A stretch of 64,000 nt of DNA from Paracoccaceae bacterium (GTDB lineage Bacteria; Pseudomonadota; Alphaproteobacteria; Rhodobacterales; Rhodobacteraceae), in assembly GCA_020637675.1 (NCBI GenBank), contig JACKKD010000001.1, positions 1,188,968-1,252,967 of the forward strand, given 5' to 3'. Each line of letters starts with the position of its first letter. The first letter of the stretch is position 1. The position numbers and the translations under genes are program-made. Below are positions 18,132 through 25,656 of this stretch, piece after piece. Below the pieces are notes generated by a model, which had not been told where the DNA came from, did not search any database, and worked only from the letters and a program-made list of their open reading frames with translations.

Positions 18132-18341
18132 ATGACGCGCGATCCCCTCTTCCTCATCGCCGCGATAGCCTGCTTCGCGGTGCTGGTCATCCTGATGATC
18201 GGCATCGGCGGCTTCGCCAGGGGCGGCGACTTCAACCGGAAACACGCCAACCGGATCATGCGCTACCGGATCATCGGCCAGGCGGTGGCAATCGCGCTCA
18301 TCCTACTTTTCGTGGCCCTGCGCGGGCGGGGGGGCCTCTGA
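18132..18341 (+). CDS. HIG1-type twin-transmembrane small protein
   Basis: A 69-residue protein with two hydrophobic helices, about residues 7-27 and 46-64, joined by a basic loop GGDFNRKHANRIMRYRIIGQ. This loop matches the hypoxia-induced HIG_1_N motif, in which conserved Asn, Met and Arg precede the second span. Bacterial and mitochondrial members are small inner-membrane proteins, some linked to respiratory complexes. Its stop overlaps the next start by one base (TGATG), so it is translationally coupled to the adenosyltransferase gene. Confidence 0.82.
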   Translation: MTRDPLFLIAAIACFAVLVILMIGIGGFARGGDFNRKHANRIMRYRIIGQAVAIALILLFVALRGRGGL

Positions 18342-18913
18342 TGGTCGTGCTCAACCGTATCTACACCCGCACCGGCGACCGGGGCGAAACCGCGCTCGTC
18401 GACGGCACGCGAGTCGCGAAATACAACCCGCGGGTCGAGGCCTACGGCACGGTGGACGAGACGAACTCCGTCATCGGCATGGCGCGCCTTCATGCCGGGG
18501 GCGATCTGGATGCCGCGCTCGCGCGAATCCAGAACGATCTCTTCGACCTTGGCGCCGATCTCGGGCGCCCCGCGATGGAGAAGGACGCCGAAGCTGGCTA
18601 TCCGGTGTTGCGCGTCGTGGCGTCGCAGGTCGCGCGGCTGGAATCCGAGATCGACGCGATGAACGCCGCGCTGGCGCCATTGAGGAGTTTCGTGCTGCCC
18701 GGCGGCTCGGCGTTGTCTGCACATCTCCACCTCGCCCGCACCGTGTCGCGCCGGGCGGAGCGACTGGCGGTGGAACTCGCGGCCGGGGAAAGCGTGAACC
18801 CCGAGGCGATCCGATACCTGAACCGGCTGAGCGATTGGTTCTTCGTGGCCGCGCGTGTGGCCAACGACAACGGTCGCGCCGACGTGCTCTGGGTTCCCGG
18901 CGCGAACCGGTAG
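18341..18913 (+). CDS. Cob(I)yrinic acid a,c-diamide adenosyltransferase, PduO type
   Basis: A 190-residue ATP:corrinoid adenosyltransferase of the PduO/MMAB fold, which makes adenosylcobalamin in the cytoplasm. The ATP-binding N-terminus is IYTRTGDRGETALVDGTRV. The downstream VEAYGTVDETNSVIG and RRAERLAVELAAGE are family signatures; the usual LNRLSDWFFVAAR is close to the C-terminus. The coenzyme is needed by methylmalonyl-CoA and ethylmalonyl-CoA mutases, which fits the presence of mcd in this genome. It overlaps the HIG1-like gene by one base. Confidence 0.93.
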   Translation: MVVLNRIYTRTGDRGETALVDGTRVAKYNPRVEAYGTVDETNSVIGMARLHAGGDLDAALARIQNDLFDLGADLGRPAMEKDAEAGYPVLRVVASQVARLESEIDAMNAALAPLRSFVLPGGSALSAHLHLARTVSRRAERLAVELAAGESVNPEAIRYLNRLSDWFFVAARVANDNGRADVLWVPGANR

Positions 18914-19069
18914 AGCCTGCGGGCGCTAACAGGGCAAACGTGGCGTCCCGACGACAGGCCATGTCGATTTTGCACTGTTGTCGCCGCGCCAGAATCGCTA
19001 AGGGTCGGGCCGAGAACGACTGGCGGGCCCCGGCGGGGCCGGCCTCCGGACAAGGGAGTTTGGCCGCAG

Positions 19070-19831
19070 ATGAAGATCCTGGTGCCTGTGAAGCGGGTGA
19101 TCGACTACAACGTGAAGGTTCGCGTCAAGGCGGACGGGAGCGGGGTCGATCTTGCGAATGTGAAGATGTCGATGAACCCCTTCGACGAGATCGCGGTCGA
19201 GGAGGCGATCCGGCTGAAGGAGAAGGGTGCGGCCGAAGAGATCGTGGTGGTCTCGGTGGGCGTGAAGCAGGCGCAGGAGACGCTCAGGACGGCGCTCGCC
19301 ATGGGCGCGGACCGGGCGATCCTGATCGAGGCGGCGCAGGACGTGCACCAGGACATCGAGCCGCTCGCGGTCGCGAAGCTTCTCAAGGCCGTGGTCGACG
19401 AGGAGAAGCCCGGGCTGGTGCTCTGCGGCAAGCAGGCGATCGACAACGACATGAACGCGACCGGGCAGATGCTGGCGGCGCTTCTCGGCTGGAGCCAGGC
19501 GACCTTCGCTTCGGAGCTTGCGGTGGCGGGCGATCATGCGGTCGTGACCCGCGAGGTCGACGGCGGGTTGCAGACGATCCGGGTGAAGATGCCCGCCGTC
19601 GTGACGGTGGACCTCAGGCTGAACGAGCCGCGCTATGCATCGCTGCCGAACATCATGAAGGCGAAGAAGAAGCCGCTGGAGGAGAAGACGGCCGCCGACT
19701 ACGGCGTGGACGTGACGCCGCGGCTGCAGGTGGTGAAGACGGTCGAGCCCGCGGGCCGCAAGGCCGGGGTGAAGGTGGGCTCGGTAGACGAGCTGATCCA
19801 GAAACTGAAAGACGAAGCGGGGGTGATCTGA
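19070..19831 (+). CDS. etfB: Electron transfer flavoprotein subunit beta
   Basis: A 253-residue EtfB. The family signature is seen in MKILVPVKRVIDYNVKVRVK, in VDLANVKMSMNPFDEIAVEE, and in the AMP-site segment VDEEKPGLVLCGKQAIDNDM. With EtfA it carries electrons from acyl-CoA dehydrogenases to ETF-ubiquinone oxidoreductase. The ATG at 19070 follows AAGGGAG. An apparently long in-frame open reading upstream of etfA is only a shadow. It overlaps etfA by one base (TGATG). Confidence 0.97.
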   Translation: MKILVPVKRVIDYNVKVRVKADGSGVDLANVKMSMNPFDEIAVEEAIRLKEKGAAEEIVVVSVGVKQAQETLRTALAMGADRAILIEAAQDVHQDIEPLAVAKLLKAVVDEEKPGLVLCGKQAIDNDMNATGQMLAALLGWSQATFASELAVAGDHAVVTREVDGGLQTIRVKMPAVVTVDLRLNEPRYASLPNIMKAKKKPLEEKTAADYGVDVTPRLQVVKTVEPAGRKAGVKVGSVDELIQKLKDEAGVI

Positions 19832-20757
19832 TGGCCGTTCTTCTTCTGGGTGAAGTGACCGACGGGCACCTTTCGGTCGACGCGACGGCGAAGGCCCTGA
19901 CGGCGGCAAAGGCGATGGGGCCGGTGACGGTGTTGTGCGCCGGCGCGCGGGCGGCGGAGGCGGCGGCCGCGGCGGCGACGCTCGACGGGGTGACGAAGGT
20001 GCTCTGCGCCGAGGACCCCGCGCTCGGCCACCGGCTGGCGGAATCGACCGCGGCGCTCGTCGTGGGTCTCGCGGACGGATATAGCCACATCGTCGCCCCG
20101 GCGACGACGGACGCCAAGAACGTGCTGCCGCGGGTGGCCGCACTTCTCGACGTGATGGTGATCTCGGATGTGTCGGGCGTCGTCGATGGCGAGACCTTCG
20201 AGCGGCCGATCTATGCCGGCAACGCGATCCAGACGGTGAAGTCGACGGACAAGATCAAGGTGGTCTCGGTCCGGACCTCGACCTTCGAGCCGGCGGGCAC
20301 GGGCGGTAAGGCACCGGTCGAGACCATCGCCGCCGCCGCGAACCCGGGCCTTTCGGAATGGGTCGAGGACAAGGTCGCAGCCTCCGACCGGCCGGAACTG
20401 ACGAGCGCGAGGATCGTCGTCTCGGGCGGCCGCGGCGTCGGCAGCGCGGAGAACTTCGCGATCATCGAGGCGCTGGCCGACAAGCTTGGCGCCGCCGTTG
20501 GCGCCTCCCGCGCGGCGGTCGACAGTGGCTTCGCGCCGAACGACTGGCAGGTCGGCCAGACCGGCAAGGTGGTGGCGCCGGACCTCTATGTCGCCGTAGG
20601 CATCTCGGGCGCGATCCAGCACCTCGCCGGCATGAAGGACAGCAAGGTCATCGTCGCCATCAACAAGGATGAGGAGGCCCCGATCTTCCAGGTCGCCGAC
20701 TACGGCCTCGTCGCCGACCTCTTCGCCGCCGTGCCGGAGCTCAAGGACAAGCTCTGA
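19831..20757 (+). CDS. etfA: Electron transfer flavoprotein subunit alpha
   Basis: A 308-residue EtfA. The C-terminal FAD domain shows VSGGRGVGSAENFAIIEALA, ASRAAVDSGFAPNDWQVGQT, and GISGAIQHLAGMKDSKVIVA, all conserved. The N-terminal alpha/beta domain contains APATTDAKNVLPRVAALLDV. It is translationally coupled to etfB. A clear hairpin terminator follows at 20792-20818. Likely electron donors encoded in this window include the methylsuccinyl-CoA dehydrogenase. Confidence 0.97.
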   Translation: MAVLLLGEVTDGHLSVDATAKALTAAKAMGPVTVLCAGARAAEAAAAAATLDGVTKVLCAEDPALGHRLAESTAALVVGLADGYSHIVAPATTDAKNVLPRVAALLDVMVISDVSGVVDGETFERPIYAGNAIQTVKSTDKIKVVSVRTSTFEPAGTGGKAPVETIAAAANPGLSEWVEDKVAASDRPELTSARIVVSGGRGVGSAENFAIIEALADKLGAAVGASRAAVDSGFAPNDWQVGQTGKVVAPDLYVAVGISGAIQHLAGMKDSKVIVAINKDEEAPIFQVADYGLVADLFAAVPELKDKL

Positions 20758-20791
20758 GAGCCGGCCACGGGCCGACGCCAAGACGCAGAGG

Positions 20792-20818
20792 AAAGGCCCC
20801 GCCCCGGCGGGGCCTTTT
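20792..20818 (+). terminator. Intrinsic terminator of etfBA
   Basis: A perfect 10-bp stem (20792-20801 with 20808-20817) of AAAGGCCCCG type ends in TTTT, 35 bp after the etfA stop. The inverted A/T ends mean it could also stop transcription from the convergent DUF6473 gene. Confidence 0.85.
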
Positions 20819-20821
20819 CCG

Positions 20822-21652
20822 TCAGAGGAGCGGCCGCACCGCCGGGACGAGCGCCGAGGCGATTTCCTCGTGGACCTTCGGCCCCGGCATTGCGGCTGCC
20901 ACCGGTGCGTCGAGCGCGCCGAAGGACATGCCATCGGTCCCCGCTGCGAGTGCCCCGGCGGAGGGCGTAACACGGACGAGATCGCTCGCGAGGGGTCGGA
21001 TCGCGGCGACCATCCCGGCATCGACGAACAGCGGCTCGTGTCCGAGCCCGTCGGCCTGCCCCTGCGGGTCGGCCCCGGCGACGCCGGCGATCCAAAGGAG
21101 CACGCAGCGGCCGTCGATCTTCTGGAGAAGGTTGCGCATCCGCGCCACCCAGGCTGCCTTCAGCTCCTCCTCGACGAGGGCGAACTTTTCGGCCGAGCGT
21201 TCGCGCAGCACCGAGAGCATGTGGCGGGTGAAGTGGAACTCGGTAAAGTCCACCTCGCGGAAGATCGTCTTCATCAGCGTCGATGCGCGGAGGAACCGGT
21301 CGTTGCGGCGCGGATGGACGGCGTAGAAACGGTTGGAGAGGTTCTGCGCCCCCATGAGCTGGATCACCGTCACCCGCGCGTGCTTGCAGGCGTGGATGAC
21401 GACCGGTTCGCCCGCGAAGACATCGGCGCCGGCGTTCATGCAGCCGAAGTTGACGACCGGCAGGCCGAGTGCCGTCTCCACCAGCGCCGGATAGGGATCG
21501 GGGACGAACTTGCCGTAGGTCTCCGTCCCGCCGATCGCGGCCACATAGGCCCCTTCGAGCCGGCGCCGGGGCCCTCGAAACAGGAGCTTCGACTGCCCGT
21601 AGCGGCAGGGAAAATAGTCAAGGGCTGCTTCGCCCGCATATTCGTAGGCCAT
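20822..21652 (-). CDS. DUF6473 family protein
   Basis: A 276-residue protein resembling the DUF6473 family common in Rhodobacterales. It starts MAYEYAGEAALDYFPCRYG, then SKLLFRGPRR and FIGGTETYGKFV-like VAAIGGTETYGKFVPDPYP, followed by NFGCMNAGADVF. The Gly-rich FGCMNAG turn and GT-type segments suggest a sugar- or nucleotide-binding fold related to polysaccharide or GSCFA-like enzymes, but this is inference. It is convergent with etfA and divergent from the hydroxybutyryl-CoA dehydrogenase. Confidence 0.82.
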   Translation of the reverse strand: MAYEYAGEAALDYFPCRYGQSKLLFRGPRRRLEGAYVAAIGGTETYGKFVPDPYPALVETALGLPVVNFGCMNAGADVFAGEPVVIHACKHARVTVIQLMGAQNLSNRFYAVHPRRNDRFLRASTLMKTIFREVDFTEFHFTRHMLSVLRERSAEKFALVEEELKAAWVARMRNLLQKIDGRCVLLWIAGVAGADPQGQADGLGHEPLFVDAGMVAAIRPLASDLVRVTPSAGALAAGTDGMSFGALDAPVAAAMPGPKVHEEIASALVPAVRPLL

Positions 21653-21836
21653 AGGCTCCCACCTTCAGTTTTCGACTCACCCGCATCCAAGCTGGGCGGG
21701 ACATCTTGCGAAACGGATAAGGCGGCAATTTTACCCGTCCGCCGCTCCCGGTTCCGGGTTGCGCGTGAGCCGGGGCGATGCCATTGCTCGCGCTGGAGAA
21801 TGACGGCCAAGGCCGGCAACAGCGAAAGGGTCGGAG

Positions 21837-22712
21837 ATGGAGATCACCTCGGTCGGAATCGTCGGTGCGGGCCAGATGGGCAACGGCATCGCCCATGTCT
21901 TCGCGCTTGCCGGTTATGACGTGCTTCTCACCGACGTCTCACAAGAGGCGCTCGACAAGGCGCTTGCGCTGATTGACCGGAACCTGGAGCGGCAGGCCGC
22001 GCGCGGCAAGATATCGGCCGAGGACAGGGCGGCCGCCCTCGGGCGAATCCGCACGACCCAGAAGTTGGCGGACCTCGGCGGCTGCGACCTCATCATCGAA
22101 GCCGCGACCGAGCGCGAAACGGTCAAGCAGGCGATCTTCGCGGAAGTGCTGCCGCACCTGAAGCCCTCGACCATTCTCGCCACCAATACCTCGTCGATTT
22201 CCATCACCCGGCTGGCAAGGGGCACCGACAGGCCGGAGCGGTTCATCGGCCTGCATTTCATGAACCCGGTGCCGGTGATGCAACTGGTCGAGATCATCCG
22301 CGGCATTGCCACCGACGGGGCGACCTATGAGGCAATGCTGAAGGTCGTCGAGCGCATCGGCAAGACCGCGGCCTCGGCCGAGGATTTCCCGGCCTTCATC
22401 GTCAACCGCATCCTGATGCCGATGATCAACGAGGCGGTGTATGCACTTTACGAAGGCGTGGGCAACGTGAAGTCGATCGACGAGTCGATGAAGCTCGGCG
22501 CCAATCACCCGATGGGGCCTCTGGAGCTTGCCGACTTCATCGGGCTCGACACCTGCCTTGCGATCATGAACGTCCTGCACGAGGGCCTGGCGGATACGAA
22601 GTACCGGCCCTGCCCGCTGCTGACGAAGTACGTCGAGGCCGGCTGGCTCGGCCGCAAGACCGGGCGGGGCTTTTATGACTACCGTGGCGAGACGCCGGTG
22701 CCGACGCGCTGA
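21837..22712 (+). CDS. 3-hydroxybutyryl-CoA dehydrogenase
   Basis: A 291-residue NAD(P)-dependent 3-hydroxyacyl-CoA dehydrogenase. The Rossmann loop GAGQMG is at residues 10-15. The catalytic region HFMNPVPVMQLVEI supplies the His of the His-Glu dyad, and C-terminal GLDTCLAIMNVLHEG and GWLGRKTGRGFYDY are diagnostic for the short (Hbd/PaaH) type. It interconverts acetoacetyl-CoA and 3-hydroxybutyryl-CoA in PHB, ethylmalonyl-CoA or butyrate metabolism. The ATG at 21837 has AAAGGGTCGGAG upstream. The 184-bp spacer to DUF6473 holds two divergent promoters. Confidence 0.94.
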   Translation: MEITSVGIVGAGQMGNGIAHVFALAGYDVLLTDVSQEALDKALALIDRNLERQAARGKISAEDRAAALGRIRTTQKLADLGGCDLIIEAATERETVKQAIFAEVLPHLKPSTILATNTSSISITRLARGTDRPERFIGLHFMNPVPVMQLVEIIRGIATDGATYEAMLKVVERIGKTAASAEDFPAFIVNRILMPMINEAVYALYEGVGNVKSIDESMKLGANHPMGPLELADFIGLDTCLAIMNVLHEGLADTKYRPCPLLTKYVEAGWLGRKTGRGFYDYRGETPVPTR

Positions 22713-22718
22713 GGCGCC

Positions 22719-23612
22719 TCAGTCCCGCAGGTCGAGCGTCATCTGCCTGAGCCAGGCCAGAAGGGCGCGCGGGTCGGCAGCGCGGGCGCGGATGTCCTCG
22801 GGCCCGATCGGGTGGCCGATGACCGGAGCCTGAGGCTTGTTCAGCGCCTTGTATATCTCGTGCAGGAGCAGGCCTTGCCGCAAGGTCGCGGCGACCTTGT
22901 CGGCCACATGGTAAAGCCGCGTGTTCTGGCCGGGAAAGTAGATCGGCAAGACGGTCGCGCCCGAGCGGCTGACCATCTTCGCGGTGAAGGGATTCCAGTC
23001 GGGCTCGATCACCGGGCCGAAGTAGCTCCGCGAGGTTGCCACCTTGCCGGCCGGGAACAGGATCACGACGCCGCCCCGCTTCAGGTGCGCCATGCAGATC
23101 GCCCGCATCTCCAGGCTCTGTTCGCGCGCGTTCGCTTCGTGCGGGAAGGGCACCGGAAGCATGTTCTCCTCGATCTCGGGGATTCCGGTCAGCAGCGAGC
23201 GGGTGAGAATCTTGTAATCGGTCCGCACGCGGCCGATGAGTTCGCCCATGACGAGCCCGTCCACAAGACCGTGCGGGTGGTTCGCCACAACGACCAGAGG
23301 CCCCTCGGCCGGGATTCGGGCGATCTGCTCTTCGGGCGTGAGGATATCGATCCCCATGGTCTTCACCGCCTTGGTGAAGAACGGCTGGCCCCAGGGAACG
23401 CCGGTACTTTCGAACTGCCGGATGAGACGCAGGAGCGTGATCTTGCCCGTCATCCACTCGATGGTGCGGATGGTCCCTGCCTTCACCGGGTTGCGGAAGG
23501 TGCCGGCATAGGACAGGCGCCGCATCTCGTAGGGCGGCGACACCCGACCCGAAGTAGCGCTCTCGTCTCCGTCAGGCAGTATCCCGGCGCCCTCCCTTTC
23601 AAATACCGGCAC
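22719..23612 (-). CDS. Lysophospholipid/1-acylglycerol acyltransferase family protein
   Basis: About 297 residues. Acyltransferase motifs are NHPHGLVDG (motif I in the HX5D form), and LFPAGKVATS (a motif III variant of FPEG). The N-terminal RLSYAGTFRNPVKAGTIRTIEWMTGK is typical for alphaproteobacterial members thought to act in phospholipid or ornithine-lipid acylation. The start is uncertain: a GTG at 23610-23612 lies one base after the HPr stop and is assumed here; an ATG at 23523-23525 is the alternative. It is the last gene of the chvI-to-HPr operon, an unusual place for a lipid enzyme. Confidence 0.8.
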   Translation of the reverse strand: MPVFEREGAGILPDGDESATSGRVSPPYEMRRLSYAGTFRNPVKAGTIRTIEWMTGKITLLRLIRQFESTGVPWGQPFFTKAVKTMGIDILTPEEQIARIPAEGPLVVVANHPHGLVDGLVMGELIGRVRTDYKILTRSLLTGIPEIEENMLPVPFPHEANAREQSLEMRAICMAHLKRGGVVILFPAGKVATSRSYFGPVIEPDWNPFTAKMVSRSGATVLPIYFPGQNTRLYHVADKVAATLRQGLLLHEIYKALNKPQAPVIGHPIGPEDIRARAADPRALLAWLRQMTLDLRD

Positions 23613-23613
23613 G

Positions 23614-23883
23614 TCAGTAGTCTTCGCCGAAGCGCCGCGCCACCAGCGTTTCGAGCGCATTGGCCAGCTTTTCCGCCTCGGCCCCGCTCGTCGTGACGTC
23701 GATCACGGTGCCCTTCGAGGCCCCGAGCATCAGGAGCCCCATGATCGAATCCCCCGAGACCCGCATCCCGTCGCGGACGACCTCGGCCGAGGCGTCGTGC
23801 GCCTCAACCACCTCGACGAAACGCGCGGAGGCGCGGGCGTGGAGTCCCTTTTCGTTGACGATCTTCAAGGATCGCGTGGTCAT
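23614..23883 (-). CDS. ptsH: HPr-family phosphocarrier protein
   Basis: An 89-residue HPr. The phosphorylated histidine is H15 in KGLHARAS and the HprK-type regulatory serine is S46 in GDSIMGLLML. In alphaproteobacteria lacking sugar PTS this protein (NPr/HPr) serves the nitrogen/regulatory phosphotransfer chain. It overlaps the upstream EIIA gene by ATGA. HprK, the kinase/phosphorylase expected to act on S46, is encoded three genes upstream. Confidence 0.95.
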   Translation of the reverse strand: MTTRSLKIVNEKGLHARASARFVEVVEAHDASAEVVRDGMRVSGDSIMGLLMLGASKGTVIDVTTSGAEAEKLANALETLVARRFGEDY

Positions 23884-24281
23884 TGGTTGCCCTGTCCGGA
23901 GCCTGCGTAACTATTGATGTACTTGCGCCCCGCGTCGAGTGCGGAGGACGCCGCCTCCGGCACCGGAAGATGGCGGGATTTTGCGAGTTTGATGAGCATG
24001 GGCAGGTTGGCGCCGAAAAGAATGCGCCGGTCATCGCTCTCGCAGGCGCAAAGCGACAGGTTGGAGGGCGAGCCGCCGAACATGTCGGTCACCACCACGA
24101 CGCCGTCACCGGTATCGACGGCATCGGCGGCGTTGCGGATCTCAGCCTGCTTGGCGGCGCGGTCGTGGTCCTCTTCGATCGCGATGGCGCGGATTCCCTT
24201 CTGCGGACCCACGACATGTTCGACCGCGGAGAGATACTCCCGCGCCAAACCGCCATGTGCGACGATCACGATTCCGATCAC
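23880..24281 (-). CDS. PTS EIIA component, mannose (EIIA-Man) type
   Basis: A 133-residue EIIA of the mannose/sorbose family. H9 in VIVAHGGLA is the phosphorylation site, and VVVTDMFGGSPSNLSL and GANLPMLIKLAKSR are conserved. No EIIB, EIIC or EIID is nearby, so it is probably regulatory instead of a transporter component. It starts with GTG and overlaps the rapZ stop (GTGA) and the HPr start (ATGA). Related genes in alphaproteobacteria are sometimes named manX or ptsA. Confidence 0.92.
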   Translation of the reverse strand: MIGIVIVAHGGLAREYLSAVEHVVGPQKGIRAIAIEEDHDRAAKQAEIRNAADAVDTGDGVVVVTDMFGGSPSNLSLCACESDDRRILFGANLPMLIKLAKSRHLPVPEAASSALDAGRKYINSYAGSGQGNQ

Positions 24282-25216
24282 GCCCCGCTACCTTGCACCA
24301 ATCCGGGCGCCCCACCCGCCCGTCGTTCCAGTTCCCGGTGCCTCTTAGACACCTGCCAGCCAGCCTCCGCAAGCGCCTTGGCCATCTTTTCCGCCACGGC
24401 AACCGACCGGTGTTGCCCGCCGGTACAGCCGAAACCGATGGCGAGGTGGCTCTTGCCCTCCTCGACATGGGCGGGCAGCAGGAGCAGGAGAAGGTCGCGG
24501 GTGCGGGTGAAGAAGGCGTCGAATCGCGGGTCGGCCTCCACGTAGTGCGCGACCTCGGCGTCGCGGCCGTCGAGCGGACGCAGGCGCGCGTCCCAGTGGG
24601 GATTCATCAGGAAGCGGCAGTCGAACATCATGTCGAGCCCGCGCGGCACCCCGCGCTTGTAGGAAAAGCTGTGGACCGAGACGGCAAGACCGTGGCCCGC
24701 GCCCTGCCCGAACCAGCGCCCGATCTCCGCCTTCAGGTCGTGCGGACTGAGCTCGGAGGTGTCGATCAGAACGTCGGCCCGCACGCGGATCGGCGCGAGA
24801 AGATCCATCTCGGCCGCGATCCCCGCGGCCGGCGTGTCGACACCGGTGAGCGGATGGCGCCGGCGCGTCTCGCCGTAGCGGCGCAGCAGTTCCTCGGCCC
24901 TGCAGTCGAGGTAGAGAACCTCCAGCGCGACCTCCGGGATGCGTGTCAGCCGGTCGATGAGTTCGATGAGCGCGGTGGCGGAGAAGTCGCGGTTCCTGAC
25001 GTCGATACCGAGCGCCACGGGCCGCGAGAGCGGCGGGCCGTCGAGGAGGCGCGGAATGAGACTGAAGGGCAGGTTGTCGATCACTTCGTAGCCGAGATCT
25101 TCGAGCGCATGGATCGTTGTCGAGCGCCCCGCCCCCGAGGGGCCGGTCACGAGGACGACGCGCTGGCCGCCCTGTCCGTCCGGTTCCTGCGCCCTCTGCA
25201 CCCCAGTTTCCGTCAT
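24278..25216 (-). CDS. rapZ: RNase adapter protein RapZ
   Basis: A 312-residue RapZ/YvcJ nucleotide-binding protein. The Walker A loop is GPSGAGRST (residues 25-33), with Arg instead of the usual Lys, a form I associate with alphaproteobacterial members. DNLP, GIDVRNRDF and the C-terminal GFGCTGGQHRSVAVAEK are family hallmarks. In E. coli RapZ targets sRNA GlmZ to RNase E and binds GlcN6P; the alphaproteobacterial role is less known. The open frame continues past its start, but the ATG at 25214-25216 fits the family and overlaps hprK (ATGA). Confidence 0.93.
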   Translation of the reverse strand: MTETGVQRAQEPDGQGGQRVVLVTGPSGAGRSTTIHALEDLGYEVIDNLPFSLIPRLLDGPPLSRPVALGIDVRNRDFSATALIELIDRLTRIPEVALEVLYLDCRAEELLRRYGETRRRHPLTGVDTPAAGIAAEMDLLAPIRVRADVLIDTSELSPHDLKAEIGRWFGQGAGHGLAVSVHSFSYKRGVPRGLDMMFDCRFLMNPHWDARLRPLDGRDAEVAHYVEADPRFDAFFTRTRDLLLLLLPAHVEEGKSHLAIGFGCTGGQHRSVAVAEKMAKALAEAGWQVSKRHRELERRAGGAPGLVQGSGA

Positions 25217-25656
25217 TCTGCCCGACCCGCTTTCAGATATTGCAGGATCGCCGCGGAAAAATGGGCGCTCTCGATCCTGTGAAGAAGCGGCAGGGCGACG
25301 CCGAGCAGGACATGGCGCCGCAAGGGCGGCAGACGGTCGGTCTCCGCCTGGTCGAGATCGACGACGAGCGCGAGGCGCGCGGCGGCAACCGCATCGGCGG
25401 CGAGGATGCCGACGCCGCGCGCCTCGATGAGCCCGCGGATCCGCGCCGGCGCCGCCGCGATCAGCTTGGCGCCCTCGGCCACCACTGCCGTCCGGTCGTC
25501 GCTGACGAGATCGCAGCCTAAGGCCATCAGTTGCAGCGCCAGCGCCGACTTGCCGCTCCCTGCGGCCCCGAGGATCAGGACGGCGCGGCCGGACAAGGCG
25601 ACGCAACTCGCATGAAGGACGAGGGGCCGCCGCTCCTCGCCGCGCCCCGCGCTCAC
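25213..25656 (-). CDS. hprK: Short HPr kinase/phosphorylase (HprK C-terminal domain)
   Basis: A 147-residue alphaproteobacterial HprK, which lacks the N-terminal domain of Firmicutes enzymes. Walker A is GAAGSGKS (residues 30-37), followed by LVSDDRTAV with the catalytic Asp pair. LHASCVAL at the start is typical. It phosphorylates a serine of HPr. The GTG start overlaps the chvG stop (GTGA) and its end overlaps rapZ (ATGA). Confidence 0.92.
   Translation of the reverse strand: MSAGRGEERRPLVLHASCVALSGRAVLILGAAGSGKSALALQLMALGCDLVSDDRTAVVAEGAKLIAAAPARIRGLIEARGVGILAADAVAAARLALVVDLDQAETDRLPPLRRHVLLGVALPLLHRIESAHFSAAILQYLKAGRAE

Noticed and set aside
18835..19830. An extended N-terminus in frame with etfA
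   Set aside because: It overlaps etfB in a different frame and is very Arg/Gly-rich; EtfA starts at 19831 by homology.
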